Below, piece by piece: positions 45,296 through 54,485 of a DNA stretch of 64,000 bases; positions within the stretch are counted from its first letter, which is position 1; every line of letters starts with the position of its first letter. Source of the DNA: Conoideocrella luteorostrata. Its lineage: Eukaryota; Ascomycota; Sordariomycetes; Hypocreales; Clavicipitaceae. The translations under genes and the position numbers were made by a program. Location of the stretch: the NCBI GenBank assembly GCA_032433595.1, contig JASWJB010000151.1:33621-97620 (forward strand), written 5' to 3'. The notes under the pieces were generated by a model, which did not search any database, was not told where the DNA came from, and saw only the letters and a program-made list of their open reading frames with translations.

Positions 45296-47260
45296 TTATT
45301 GCGGACAGTTCACAAAGCGCTGAAACTTAACATAACTGTCTGACTGAGCAGACGTCGCGGCACACGTTCTCGGAACCGCATAATTGTTATCCGCATCAGT
45401 TTGCCACGCCAGTCTGCAGGTACGCGGGTTGTCCTGATTGACAACCTTGATATACTTGTACCCAATCTCGTGACCCGCGTCGAGAACAACAGTCCCTGTC
45501 CAATGTGGGTGTTTAGGCGTGTACTCGGACGCATTTAACGCCAAAGCTTGTCTGGGGTCCCAGTTGCCCAGAGCGTCAATGTCGCCTACGATCTTGATAG
45601 ATTCGCCCGGCACAGTTGGTGCCCGCGCGTTGAACGTCACTGCGACTCGATCAACGACGGTGCAGTCGCCAGCCGACGCCGAAGACGACGCCTCCGCTTC
45701 CGCCGGCCCCTGTCCGTCACTGCTGTCGTGACGTTGGTTGGTCAGTTGAGGGCACTTCCGGTCGAGATCCTCTGGCCGAGGCTCATCTGTTTCCTGGTGC
45801 CACTTCTCCTCGTCAACATAGATGCCTTCTCCGTTCACAATCATGTAGTATTGGCCATTGTCGAGCTTGCATGATTCAGAGTCTTGGTCATACTCGACGG
45901 CTCGTACAGGCCGGGAGGAAGATTGTTCGTGGTCCGGCTGCTCGTTGTTGGTGCTGCTGGTTATCAGCTGAGGACATTTCTCCGCCAGGCCTTGTGGCTT
46001 GGGCTTCTCTAGCTCTGGGTACCAGTTCTCATCGGTAAAGTAAATGCCTTCTCCATCCAAGACGGTGTAATACTGTCCATTGTCAAGCTTGCACGATTTC
46101 GACTCGTGGTCAAACTCAACAGCTTTGACCGGTGCGCCGGGCTGCTGCTCCTCATGCATATGCTTGTCTTCATTATCACTTTCACTACCGTGATTCATGT
46201 TCAGTTCGGGACACTTCTCCTCGAGGCCTTCCGGCTTCGGCTCCTCGCCTGATTCTGGACGCCAATTACCATCCGTAAAGTACTGAACTTTTCCGTCAAC
46301 AACCGCATAGTACTGGCCATTGCTGAGTTTGCACGATTGCGAATTGGGATCAAACTCGACAGCATGGACGGACGCGGACACTGGTCTCTCCTGAGGATGT
46401 TCATTCTTTTCGGTCTTTTCGGTCTTTTCATTCTTTCCGGTCTTTTCGGTCCCTTCGGTCCTTTCCGTCCTTTCGGTGTAGTAGACGAGTCGCTTGAACG
46501 GCTTCCCATTCTCATCCATAATCATGGTATGAACCTCACACTCCTGCGGATCCTTGCCGCAATTCCTGTCCTTGAAAGACTGGTACTGGCCGCATGGCGC
46601 AGACCAGCCGGGCTGGCAGGGGTCGTCCTTCTCGTCGCCGCATTGGATAAGTGGCTGCGACTCACACAGCCCCTTGACCTTGACATAAAAGGTCCAAGTC
46701 TCGAGAACACAGTCATGGAAGCCCCTGCACTCCCATGAGCGCGAGTTGGAGGCTTCTACTGTGTTGGTGTCTTCGTCTTGTCTGGAATACTCGCCTGAGA
46801 TGCTAAGGCCACCGGCTGCAAGGTGCGCCCCAAAGTTCCAGCCGCGCGAGGTTCTTTGCTGAACGGTTGTTGATTTAGTCGACGAGATTGATATATTGCC
46901 CTCATCCATGTTGAGTTGGCTCGCCTCTTCACGGAATCTCTTAGCATAGACAGTGACGTTCGTCAACTTCGATTCCACGAGGCGGCGACGCGCAGCGAAA
47001 GTGGTGACACCGCATTTGGGAATCAGGTTAAGCCCGGGCACAAAGTAACTAATAATGTTACCATTGACTACACTGTTTTCTGCGCAGGTCAATTCCGATA
47101 TAATATCGATGTATGACGTCATTGGAGGATTGGACCAGTCGAGAGTGTATAGTTGTTGTAGCTGGGCGATGATGCTTTCGGCACGGTCTTTGCCATTCTG
47201 GCAAACACCGCCGGCAGCGAATAGCACAGAACAGAGTGCCAGCTTCATGATGCAAGACAA
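45296..47260 (-). CDS. Secreted multi-repeat protein with C-terminal CBM20 starch-binding domain
   Basis: Single exon of 654 residues (or 650 from the internal Met). The signal peptide reads MKLALCSVLFAAGGVCQ. Residues about 22-240 form an unrecognised domain with paired cysteines and a Gly/Ser-rich stretch (GAHLAAGGLSISGEYS). A low-complexity TEKTEK/TERTE linker follows (about 262-290). Then come three repeats of roughly 77 residues (298-353, 378-432, 452-506). Each has AVEFD....SCKLxNGQYY, a short Asp-Gly turn, a Trp, PKP and KCPxL. After an acidic/Ser linker the last about 100 residues match CBM20: VAVTFNARAP, IKIVGDIDALGNWDP, HWTGTVVL and YKYIKVV. No catalytic glycosidase domain is present. 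It diverges from the enterotoxin-like gene at 48954, with 1.7 kb between them. Role unknown; binding of glycogen or starch-like glucan is the likely property. Confidence 0.85.
   Translation of the reverse strand: MSCIMKLALCSVLFAAGGVCQNGKDRAESIIAQLQQLYTLDWSNPPMTSYIDIISELTCAENSVVNGNIISYFVPGLNLIPKCGVTTFAARRRLVESKLTNVTVYAKRFREEASQLNMDEGNISISSTKSTTVQQRTSRGWNFGAHLAAGGLSISGEYSRQDEDTNTVEASNSRSWECRGFHDCVLETWTFYVKVKGLCESQPLIQCGDEKDDPCQPGWSAPCGQYQSFKDRNCGKDPQECEVHTMIMDENGKPFKRLVYYTERTERTEGTEKTGKNEKTEKTEKNEHPQERPVSASVHAVEFDPNSQSCKLSNGQYYAVVDGKVQYFTDGNWRPESGEEPKPEGLEEKCPELNMNHGSESDNEDKHMHEEQQPGAPVKAVEFDHESKSCKLDNGQYYTVLDGEGIYFTDENWYPELEKPKPQGLAEKCPQLITSSTNNEQPDHEQSSSRPVRAVEYDQDSESCKLDNGQYYMIVNGEGIYVDEEKWHQETDEPRPEDLDRKCPQLTNQRHDSSDGQGPAEAEASSSASAGDCTVVDRVAVTFNARAPTVPGESIKIVGDIDALGNWDPRQALALNASEYTPKHPHWTGTVVLDAGHEIGYKYIKVVNQDNPRTCRLAWQTDADNNYAVPRTCAATSAQSDSYVKFQRFVNCPQ
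46396..46482. repeat. Imperfect tandem repeat coding the TEK/TER linker
   Basis: Units of TCTTTTCGGT/CCTTTCGGT (9-12 bp) repeat about eight times. Translated on the minus strand they give alternating Thr-Glu-Lys and Thr-Glu-Arg. Confidence 0.85.
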
Positions 47261-48953
47261 GTTGAACCAACAGTGAGAGAACGAACAAAACGTAGTCTGA
47301 CAGCCCCCCTCCTGTATCCAAGTGCCGGTGATAAGGTTTTTGTACAGCCTTTTCGATACGGGTTAGAACCCTGCAATCGAATTTAGCTCCTCCTGCGTTG
47401 ATATCATCCGCTCGTAACTCCGGGAGAGGGGCCTTAGATCTGGTGATTATCTTTCATGATTCTAGTCTTGGGTCGTTTGCATGAACATGCCACCCACCAG
47501 CTTTTTTTCCCCATCTCATCCACAGTTCATCATTCAACACGAACTAGTGACCCACGCATCGAGACTACAATGACTAGGACATGACTCATACATCTTGTAC
47601 AACGCTCGTCAAATAGTTACCAAATCGGAAGAGCATACCATAATAGAAACAACACCATGATCTGTTATGTTTTAGCCCCTTATTCCTCAATTGAATGATT
47701 ACTCTTTGCGGCTAAATAGGTGGGGATAATGTGCGGTGGATTTGCATAATGGACTACTAGGGGTAATTATTAAAGCCCCCACCCGTGGCTGAAAAGGGCG
47801 TCAAAAGTACCAAAACAACGCGTGACCTGGGATTGCTGACGATTCTAACAGTTTCTAGTGTTTATTATGCTTTCCGTTTAGCAGCAATGACTGCGGCACG
47901 ACGAGCCAGCATTGTGTCTGTTAAGCTATCTAATCGTGTAACGGAATAGCATCCTAAGCATTTTTAAGTGTCACCTGAGGCCAGTTTCATGTTGCCCTCT
48001 TCCTATAAATTGTCGTTAACTGCCAGTTTCGTCTTGTGGGTTGACGGATTCTGCACCTGTTGTCGGAATTAGCGCACGTAGTAAAGCGTCACAAACCACA
48101 GGTGTACAATATAAGTCATGATGAAACGCTCTGAAACGTAAAATGGCTGTTGTCGAATTCATCTACTCCGTACAAATGTGCCGAATTCCCCTTGTACGGG
48201 ACAGTTCTATCACGTGAGTAACTTCTATCAACTAAGCTATTCTGTAGGCAACAAGTAATATATCCAAGTAGAATTTTTACGTTAAATAGCTTACTGGGCC
48301 TTTTGAACTTTATTTTCTAGAGCTGTTAATTATCAAGATACATTTGACTTATCATAGCTCTAGTTCTATTGCGGCGGATATTTGCTCGTGGATTTAACCT
48401 GCTTGGCAAAGAAGCCAAGCATAGATAGATCCATCTTCATGGAGCTTCCTGGCGGAAATTGTAAGTGACCGGCTCCACTTATATCATAGTCCCAGCACCT
48501 TGTGATTGCTCCCTGGAGATATCACGATGTATGGTTGCGCATAAATATTTATATTAATTCGACCCACTTTTACTCACTGGGAAGACCATAAATAGTCATC
48601 ATGGGATGATCCGCTAGCGACAAAAAAAGCTTATCGCATTAACGCGTACCATGCATTCATTTTGTTCGGTAAATCAATACGGGGTGGTGTGTTATCACAT
48701 CTAATAGTATGACATGTCAAGATACCAGTATCTCGCGTTTGTTATGCGCGAGCAGCCTCAGTTATTTGCATTCAGCTATATACGAGCAAGCATCTGTTAC
48801 TGATCTGAGAAGTAAGGGATTTTGTGTTCAAGTGACGCGTTCATACAACCGGATGATAGCATTCGTCTATTTGCAGCCTTATCTTAAATCAAAGCCTGAT
48901 AGCCTATTCCTCTCTTCGTCAGTGTCTTCGTTCCCCCTCAATCGCATCCCAAC
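47261..48953. other. 1.7-kb divergent intergenic region
   Basis: Shared upstream region of the CBM20 protein and the enterotoxin-like gene. No gene is seen. One TACTCCGTA word lies at 48164. The 48.2-48.6 kb part is AT-rich. Confidence 0.5.
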
Positions 48954-50177
48954 ATGAAGCTCCTATCCCTATCTCTAGCCGTTTTCGTCGTCTTCGAAGC
49001 CAGCCACGGCTGGTCCTTCCAGAAGACTCAGCCCAGAAGCGCCGGTGTTAAAATAGCCGGACAGCCCGAAACTCCCAATCCCCTGGGGTCATTTGACTCG
49101 AAAAAGATCGGAGAAAAAATTACTATCGTGTATCGCGCCGATTCGAGGTCTCCAGAGGAAATTGAAAAAGCAGGCGGATTCTACCCGAAACCTGGCCCCG
49201 AAACAGCCGCGAAGTACAATTTATACTCCCACATCAAGGGCAATATACAGAATACAGCCTATGTTTCTACTACGCAGTTTCTCTCCACAGCTGTCTCCTA
49301 CGCCAGAAACGCGCAGCGTCTTCCCGGTAATAAGGAGAAGCAAGCCTATATCTACAAGATTGAAACCTCAGAGCTAGCCGTCGATGTTAATCGATCACTG
49401 CGCATCTTAAATTTCGGGACCAACGGTGAGCATGCATTCATGGGCGGCATTCCAAACTCGCAGATCATGGGATATGTCAAGGCCACAGAAGAAGTGATGG
49501 AAGACATAGGAAAAGCCAGGTTTCGCCCGAACCCCAAGTATCGCCCAGTTCGCAATCCAGGGAGCAGCGTACATCCGGAATTGGCTGTGTTCCCCCCGGG
49601 TCACCCTGCCTTGCACATCAAGCCTTGGAGACGAATCAATAGCAAGGCGGGGGCAAAACCAGGCATTGCGGCGGTTTTTAAGACAACACAAACTATGACA
49701 CGTTTGAGGATAAAACACAACGTTCAGGCATCGTTTCGTACATCTGAAACCGATGCACTTCACGGCGGTGGCCATATGAATACGCCTACAACTCCAAATA
49801 ACGGGCCAAGCCAGCCTATCGGTACAAAGAACAAGTTCAAGGTTAAACCTCCCAACGAGAGACCGAGCAAACTTCCGAGTGAGCTTCCGGAGGGCAGTCT
49901 GCAAGGATCCTTTAGACCCTTCGATCCTGACGACAACTTATCAACAGACGCCAAGCCGAAGAAAGTTGATAAAACAGATGACAAGCACAAAAAGATTAGC
50001 CCATCGCGTCCTGTCAAGGGAACAAGTGATGTTCCGCACGGGGGCAAGCAAGGGACCTCTAGACCAGTCGATCCTCACAACAAGGTATCCGCAAACTCGA
50101 AACCGAAGCGGCCAGCCTCTGGGCCGCCTAAATCTTCTAACCGAAAGAATACGAAGCCGCCAGGATCACCTAAGTAG
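48954..50177 (+). CDS. Secreted heat-labile-enterotoxin-A-like ADP-ribosyltransferase, NGE variant
   Basis: Single exon of 407 residues with signal peptide MKLLSLSLAVFVVFEASHG. The Enterotoxin_a fold spans about residues 55-200. It has the NAD-binding Arg in VYRADSRSP (R61), a YVSTTQ strand (S105-T107), and GEHAFMGGIPNSQI, corresponding to the ExE loop of the family. In that loop the second, catalytic Glu is kept (E159) but the first Glu position is Asn157. The C-terminal 200 residues are basic and proline/lysine-rich. They include two similar units around GSFRPFDPDDN and GTSRPVDPHNK, and hold no recognised domain. Members are expanded in entomopathogenic Hypocreales, where they are host-directed toxins. 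No B-subunit gene lies nearby. Substrate and activity cannot be inferred. Confidence 0.85.
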   Translation: MKLLSLSLAVFVVFEASHGWSFQKTQPRSAGVKIAGQPETPNPLGSFDSKKIGEKITIVYRADSRSPEEIEKAGGFYPKPGPETAAKYNLYSHIKGNIQNTAYVSTTQFLSTAVSYARNAQRLPGNKEKQAYIYKIETSELAVDVNRSLRILNFGTNGEHAFMGGIPNSQIMGYVKATEEVMEDIGKARFRPNPKYRPVRNPGSSVHPELAVFPPGHPALHIKPWRRINSKAGAKPGIAAVFKTTQTMTRLRIKHNVQASFRTSETDALHGGGHMNTPTTPNNGPSQPIGTKNKFKVKPPNERPSKLPSELPEGSLQGSFRPFDPDDNLSTDAKPKKVDKTDDKHKKISPSRPVKGTSDVPHGGKQGTSRPVDPHNKVSANSKPKRPASGPPKSSNRKNTKPPGSPK

Positions 50178-50748
50178 ACTCAAATGCAAGCCGAAATAGC
50201 AGCCACCTCCGCCGCAGCCGGGATGGCCACCAAAGAAGAGTAGTTGCCAAGCATTGGAACAGCATTAGGTCTAGGGGCTGATGGAAATCGAGCTTCCCTT
50301 AGTTAAAGCAAAGCATATACGCTAATGAAAAAGATGCAATTCTATGGGAAGAGTAGATGCTTACTTTGCTAAAAGTCGCGGATCCTTTGGGTGTTTCGCG
50401 GTTATGCCGTGTTATTTAATAGGCTTGGTCTGAGAGTAGCTTGGCTGCCGCGCTTGCTTTCCGCCTCGACCGGCCAGGCTCCTTACCGATGCCGGCAGGC
50501 TGACACAAGTGGCAGACTTTACTCCGTAAAAATGGACCGTTATGAGTTAAAACGGGCCGGCTGCACTAAACCACCAGCGGAGAATCTCCAAGTTTCCGGG
50601 CACTATCTTTTGTAAAAAACTACGTAGTGAGGACTTCTAGTACAGCGTAAAATAGGTAGCAGACTAAGTACCTTTTTGTCTTATGTTTAATTAGCCCAAC
50701 ATGCTCACAGATACTGTGTGGGCGGAAAAGAATCTCTAGGATGGCCGG
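50178..50748. other. Spacer downstream of the enterotoxin-like gene
   Basis: No gene. TACTCCGTA lies at 50520-50528. Confidence 0.45.
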
Positions 50749-50953
50749 TGTTGAAATCCCTCGTCAAGCACAATAAGAAGCACGGAGCAGGTCACGTGGT
50801 CACCTTTTGGCCATGATATTCACACGACGATATCAGGGCCTTCTCCCTGACTTGTTTTCCTCTTCTTAAATAGCCCAGACGGATTTGGATGCCTTGTTTT
50901 TGCATTTCGAAGCATTGATCTAGACCACTGCACAACACCCTGTGCAGCCCACA
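50749..50953 (+). mobile_element. Solo LTR (copy E), diverged
   Basis: Starts TGTTGAAATCCC and ends TGTGCAGCCCACA, 205 bp. Shares CAAGCACAATA, GGTCACGTGGTCACCTTTTGGCCA, ACGACGATATC, TGACTTGTTTTCCTCTTCTTA and GATCTAGA with the other copies, in order. Flanks (GCCGG/CCACC) show no duplication. Confidence 0.78.
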
Positions 50954-53347
50954 CCACCTCTGGTATGTAAACAGCCTTAGGCTGTCGAGATGCGTGTTGG
51001 CTTTGGCATAGGAGTTTTGAACGTATAGTCGTCGCTGAAAGGGTATTCATAGAAAGCTGGTTGCCCTTATCGCACACAAACAAGGGTGCTGCCTCCAAAG
51101 AAGCCTCATGATTGATGTCATGATGAAAGGCTGTTGTGTTGACATGGAGCAAGGAGAGAAAGATGTCACGTGATGTTACCAAACGCATGGAAGGTTGCTT
51201 GGCCAAAGAACGAGGCAATCGCGAGAACCTTACTATGTGCTGCTTATCAAACCGCAGTTCAGACGGATCCCAATACAATCCAAGTCCTAATTCGGTATCA
51301 TGTTCTAGCTAGCCGTATAGAAAACATCCGCCACGTGCGCTTATCATAACTAGGTACAGGTTCCTTAATCAAGATCAGATTGTTGTCAATAAGTTTGAGG
51401 CAGATTTTACTATTTAACAAGAATAGCTTCGCTCGTTGATCTGAGCAGAAGACTTGACTTCGTAGTTTAGAATTGATCTATTAAGAGAGCCGAAAGAGAA
51501 AGGGTATTGAGGACGAATTAGCCTGTATAATCTCTCCGTTGCGATATGTGAGCAAAATTGTGGTAGATAAAACATTGATACTGTCGGAAATCTAAATCGT
51601 TTAACTATAGAGTACAATGTAGGCCTACTAAATATCTTTCCGGGAATGGCAAGTAGTGGCTTATATACTCAACGCAACAGATACCTTTCTAGGACGTCAC
51701 GTCACTGATAGTTAAATTTCTTCGCAACAAAGGTTTGGCTGACCGCAACGGATGGCCACATTGCAAGCACGTCTTCATCAGTTGGCTGGTTGGGAGCCAA
51801 TTTTGAGTCTTCAGCCCCAACTGATTTGAACAGAGGCTCTCCTACGTAACATTTTTCGCTTTTTCTTCCTACCTACAATCTCTGTCGGTTAGAACGCTGA
51901 ATTTCAATCTGAATCATATCCCAGCTCTCCCTATATACGGTAATGCGGAATAGTAAACTCCTATTACCGGTATAAAACTCTCTATTTGTTCAGACCATCA
52001 CTTACCAGACTGAAGCTACCAGAGTCAATCAATGCCTTAAATCGTGGGGGGAAAGCAGCAAATCCTTGGCGTGAGCGTCGAAGCGATATTGCTTGCACAA
52101 TCACTGGAAAAGTACACACCAAGCAAAATGCAGTCTTTTTTTTTTATGTTTAAGTTTTTATATTTTGACATCTAGGAAAGAATAATCCTTCACTAGGTCG
52201 ACTTGACTCAGGGAATGAGCAGGACTCTGCGAGCCGCGAAACAGTACACCTGCGATGGTTAATGCTGCTTTGGACAATAAATGACTCAGCGAATATTTTA
52301 TGCATTAGCTACTTTGCTCAAACTTGCCACACAAATTAAACTATGCAAGCCAATATGGCGTCTTTCGATTTATTCACTTGTTGGTTGTTGAATCCGCCCC
52401 CACTTCGTCGACCCGCAGATGTTTCACATTTTGGACTCTAGCCTCACGGAGCTGCAGCCAGCCATTAGTGCATAACCATTGTTCATCATCACCCTTGGTG
52501 TGTTGTTGGTCAGACTGCCTGTGCAAGGAGCCAGATGACGCCAATTTCTCACCCGCGCGCTCACCGTTTCCTGTTTTCCTGCCCTCGGCCCGCGTTGAGT
52601 GGTAGTGCATTCCAGTTCACCCAGCACACGAGGCGGAACTGCGCATAGTGGACCTTGGGTAACCATTCCGAGTTTGCCCTTGCCGTGTATTGACTCCCCA
52701 CCACCGTTACGTTCGTCATGGATAACGAAATCTCATTGTGACCCAACGGCAGCCTCGAAGAAATGGTCCCCGAGGGTCCATGTCCACGTGTCGACGGGGG
52801 AAGCTGGGCGGCGAGCGTTTCTTTCTGCGTACCGTTCGAGGTTGCATTTCTGGGTCCTGCTGCACAAGCTGTTCGCCTCGCACGATGGCCTTGTCCTCTT
52901 CCCGCTGTCGATGCTTTGCGTAATTGACTGCTTCCTCTCGACACTGCTTGCAGGAAGAGCCCACTGGCCATTAGCACCCAGCCGAGTAACTATTGCTGTG
53001 CTGCGTAGAAAATATTGTCTGTAGGATGTCTTGCTCCTCACATCGTGTTGGCGCTCCAGCTATCCCCGCCAACAAATAAGCAGGGATGCGCGGTCGGTGC
53101 AGACAGGTAGCAATTGCAGTCGATGCCAAACATCCCATGGCGTCCGGCTGTGCATTGGCTTCGCCAGAATGTTCGATGACCGTTCATGACAAGAAGTGAA
53201 AGGAATATTAACAAGCGATGACTTGTAGAAACGTAGCTTGGCATCTCTCCGGTTCTGTAATTGAATTTGAATATAAGTAAAATATTTCATTAAGTACAAG
53301 TCCCTTCATCTCTCGGCTTGATAACTGATGATCTGGAGATAATATAA
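50954..53347. other. 2.4-kb region without a supportable gene
   Basis: A minus-strand open frame at 50820-51278 (WDPSELRFDKQHIVRF, RDIFLSLLHVNTTAFHHDIN) reads somewhat like protein. It overlaps the LTR at its end and has no identified family, so it may be a relic. The rest contains only short frames. Several 52.3-53.1 kb frames overlap one another on both strands. Confidence 0.4.
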
Positions 53348-54485
53348 TTAATCGCAAGCATCAAGACTTAACAAGAATGCGACCACGTCTGTGCGCCCCA
53401 GCATGATAGCTCGCTGGAGGGGAGTAAATCCCTCCGAATCTTGTACATTTAAATTATGGCGTTGGTGCTGTAGCAGAGACTTCAAAGACTCAAACTCACC
53501 CCATGCAACCGCAAAATGAAGCAGCGAAGCATGGCCATTAGGAGACCACCGAGACTCTATATCGGTTCTTTGAATATCAACACCAGGGGGGGCAAATAAC
53601 AACCGAGGGTCATGAATAAAATATTCTATGGGAAGCGGCGGACAGATTGGTTGAAAGGGGGGGGTAAATGGTGCTGGGAAACTTCCTTCCATCGAGCCCG
53701 GGGCCATCCCAACGACATAGCCTGGTGGACTAGAGGAGTCCGCCGGAAGCTGCGACACATTGGCTCTGAAGTCGGTGTTGATCAAAGGCGGAAGTGTTTC
53801 CGACTCTCGTGGCTTGATAAAAGGCACGTTGCCCCATCGTCTGCAGCTAGGAGAGGAGGGCAGATTGAGTATACTAGTATCACTTGTAGGGCTGGAGTGG
53901 CTGCTAGGATGGGATCGCTCAGAATCCGTGTCGTAGCTGTCGGAAACGCGTTCGGACTTGAAGCCGTCCGAGTTGGCGGGGACATCTTGAAGCATGACTT
54001 CTTGGTCATCTTGTGGTTCTGCCTTTGACATTACGACGGCATTTGGGGTGCGCGTCGGTCGATCCAGTCTCCGCAACGGCTCTGAGGTACAGCTCTCCGA
54101 GTCATGAACGAAAGAGCTACTCGTTGATGCACCGGAGCAGCTGGAGCTTCTGCTGCGGCTCGCGATGCCCTCGAATTGGCGCAGCTTGTCCTTCAACTTC
54201 TCGACCTCCTTGTTTTTTTGGCGAAGATTGCGCCCTGGAGGAAAGTGTCAACGCCTGGCAGAAGCATACTTGCACGAGCCTGGACTTACTGTACGCTCTC
54301 TGAGCCAAGCGATTCTGGATTTTCCTCCGCTCGGGACCGTCGGCCACCTTTCTCCAGTCTTCGTCAGGCCGCATCAGCTTGATGTATTCTTCATTAGGTG
54401 GACGGCCAGTTTTCTTGATGCTGGACTGGCTTGAGCTCCTCATGGCGGCGGCCGGAGTTTTGGGAGCAGAATTAAGCGTGGCCAT
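53348..54485 (-). CDS. bZIP transcription factor with C-terminal ankyrin repeats
   Basis: Exon 1 is 54290-54485, a 55-bp intron spans 54235-54289, and exon 2 is 53348-54234, giving 360 residues. The basic region RRKIQNRLAQRAYRRNLRQK, with the N-x7-R spacing of bZIP factors, is formed across the intron. It is followed by a short leucine-type helix (NKEVEKLKDKLRQFEG). A long Ser/Pro-rich middle follows. The last about 80 residues carry two ankyrin units: GHASLLHFAVAWGEFESLKSLL and GFTPLQRAIMLGRTDVVAFLL. Fungal bZIP-ankyrin proteins include regulators of secondary metabolism and stress. No adjacent biosynthetic cluster lies on its side, the terpenoid locus being 9 kb away. The frame is intact. 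Confidence 0.92.

Noticed and set aside
50820..51278. 152-codon minus-strand frame
   Set aside because: Its 3' part runs through solo LTR copy E, and no family is recognised in the rest.
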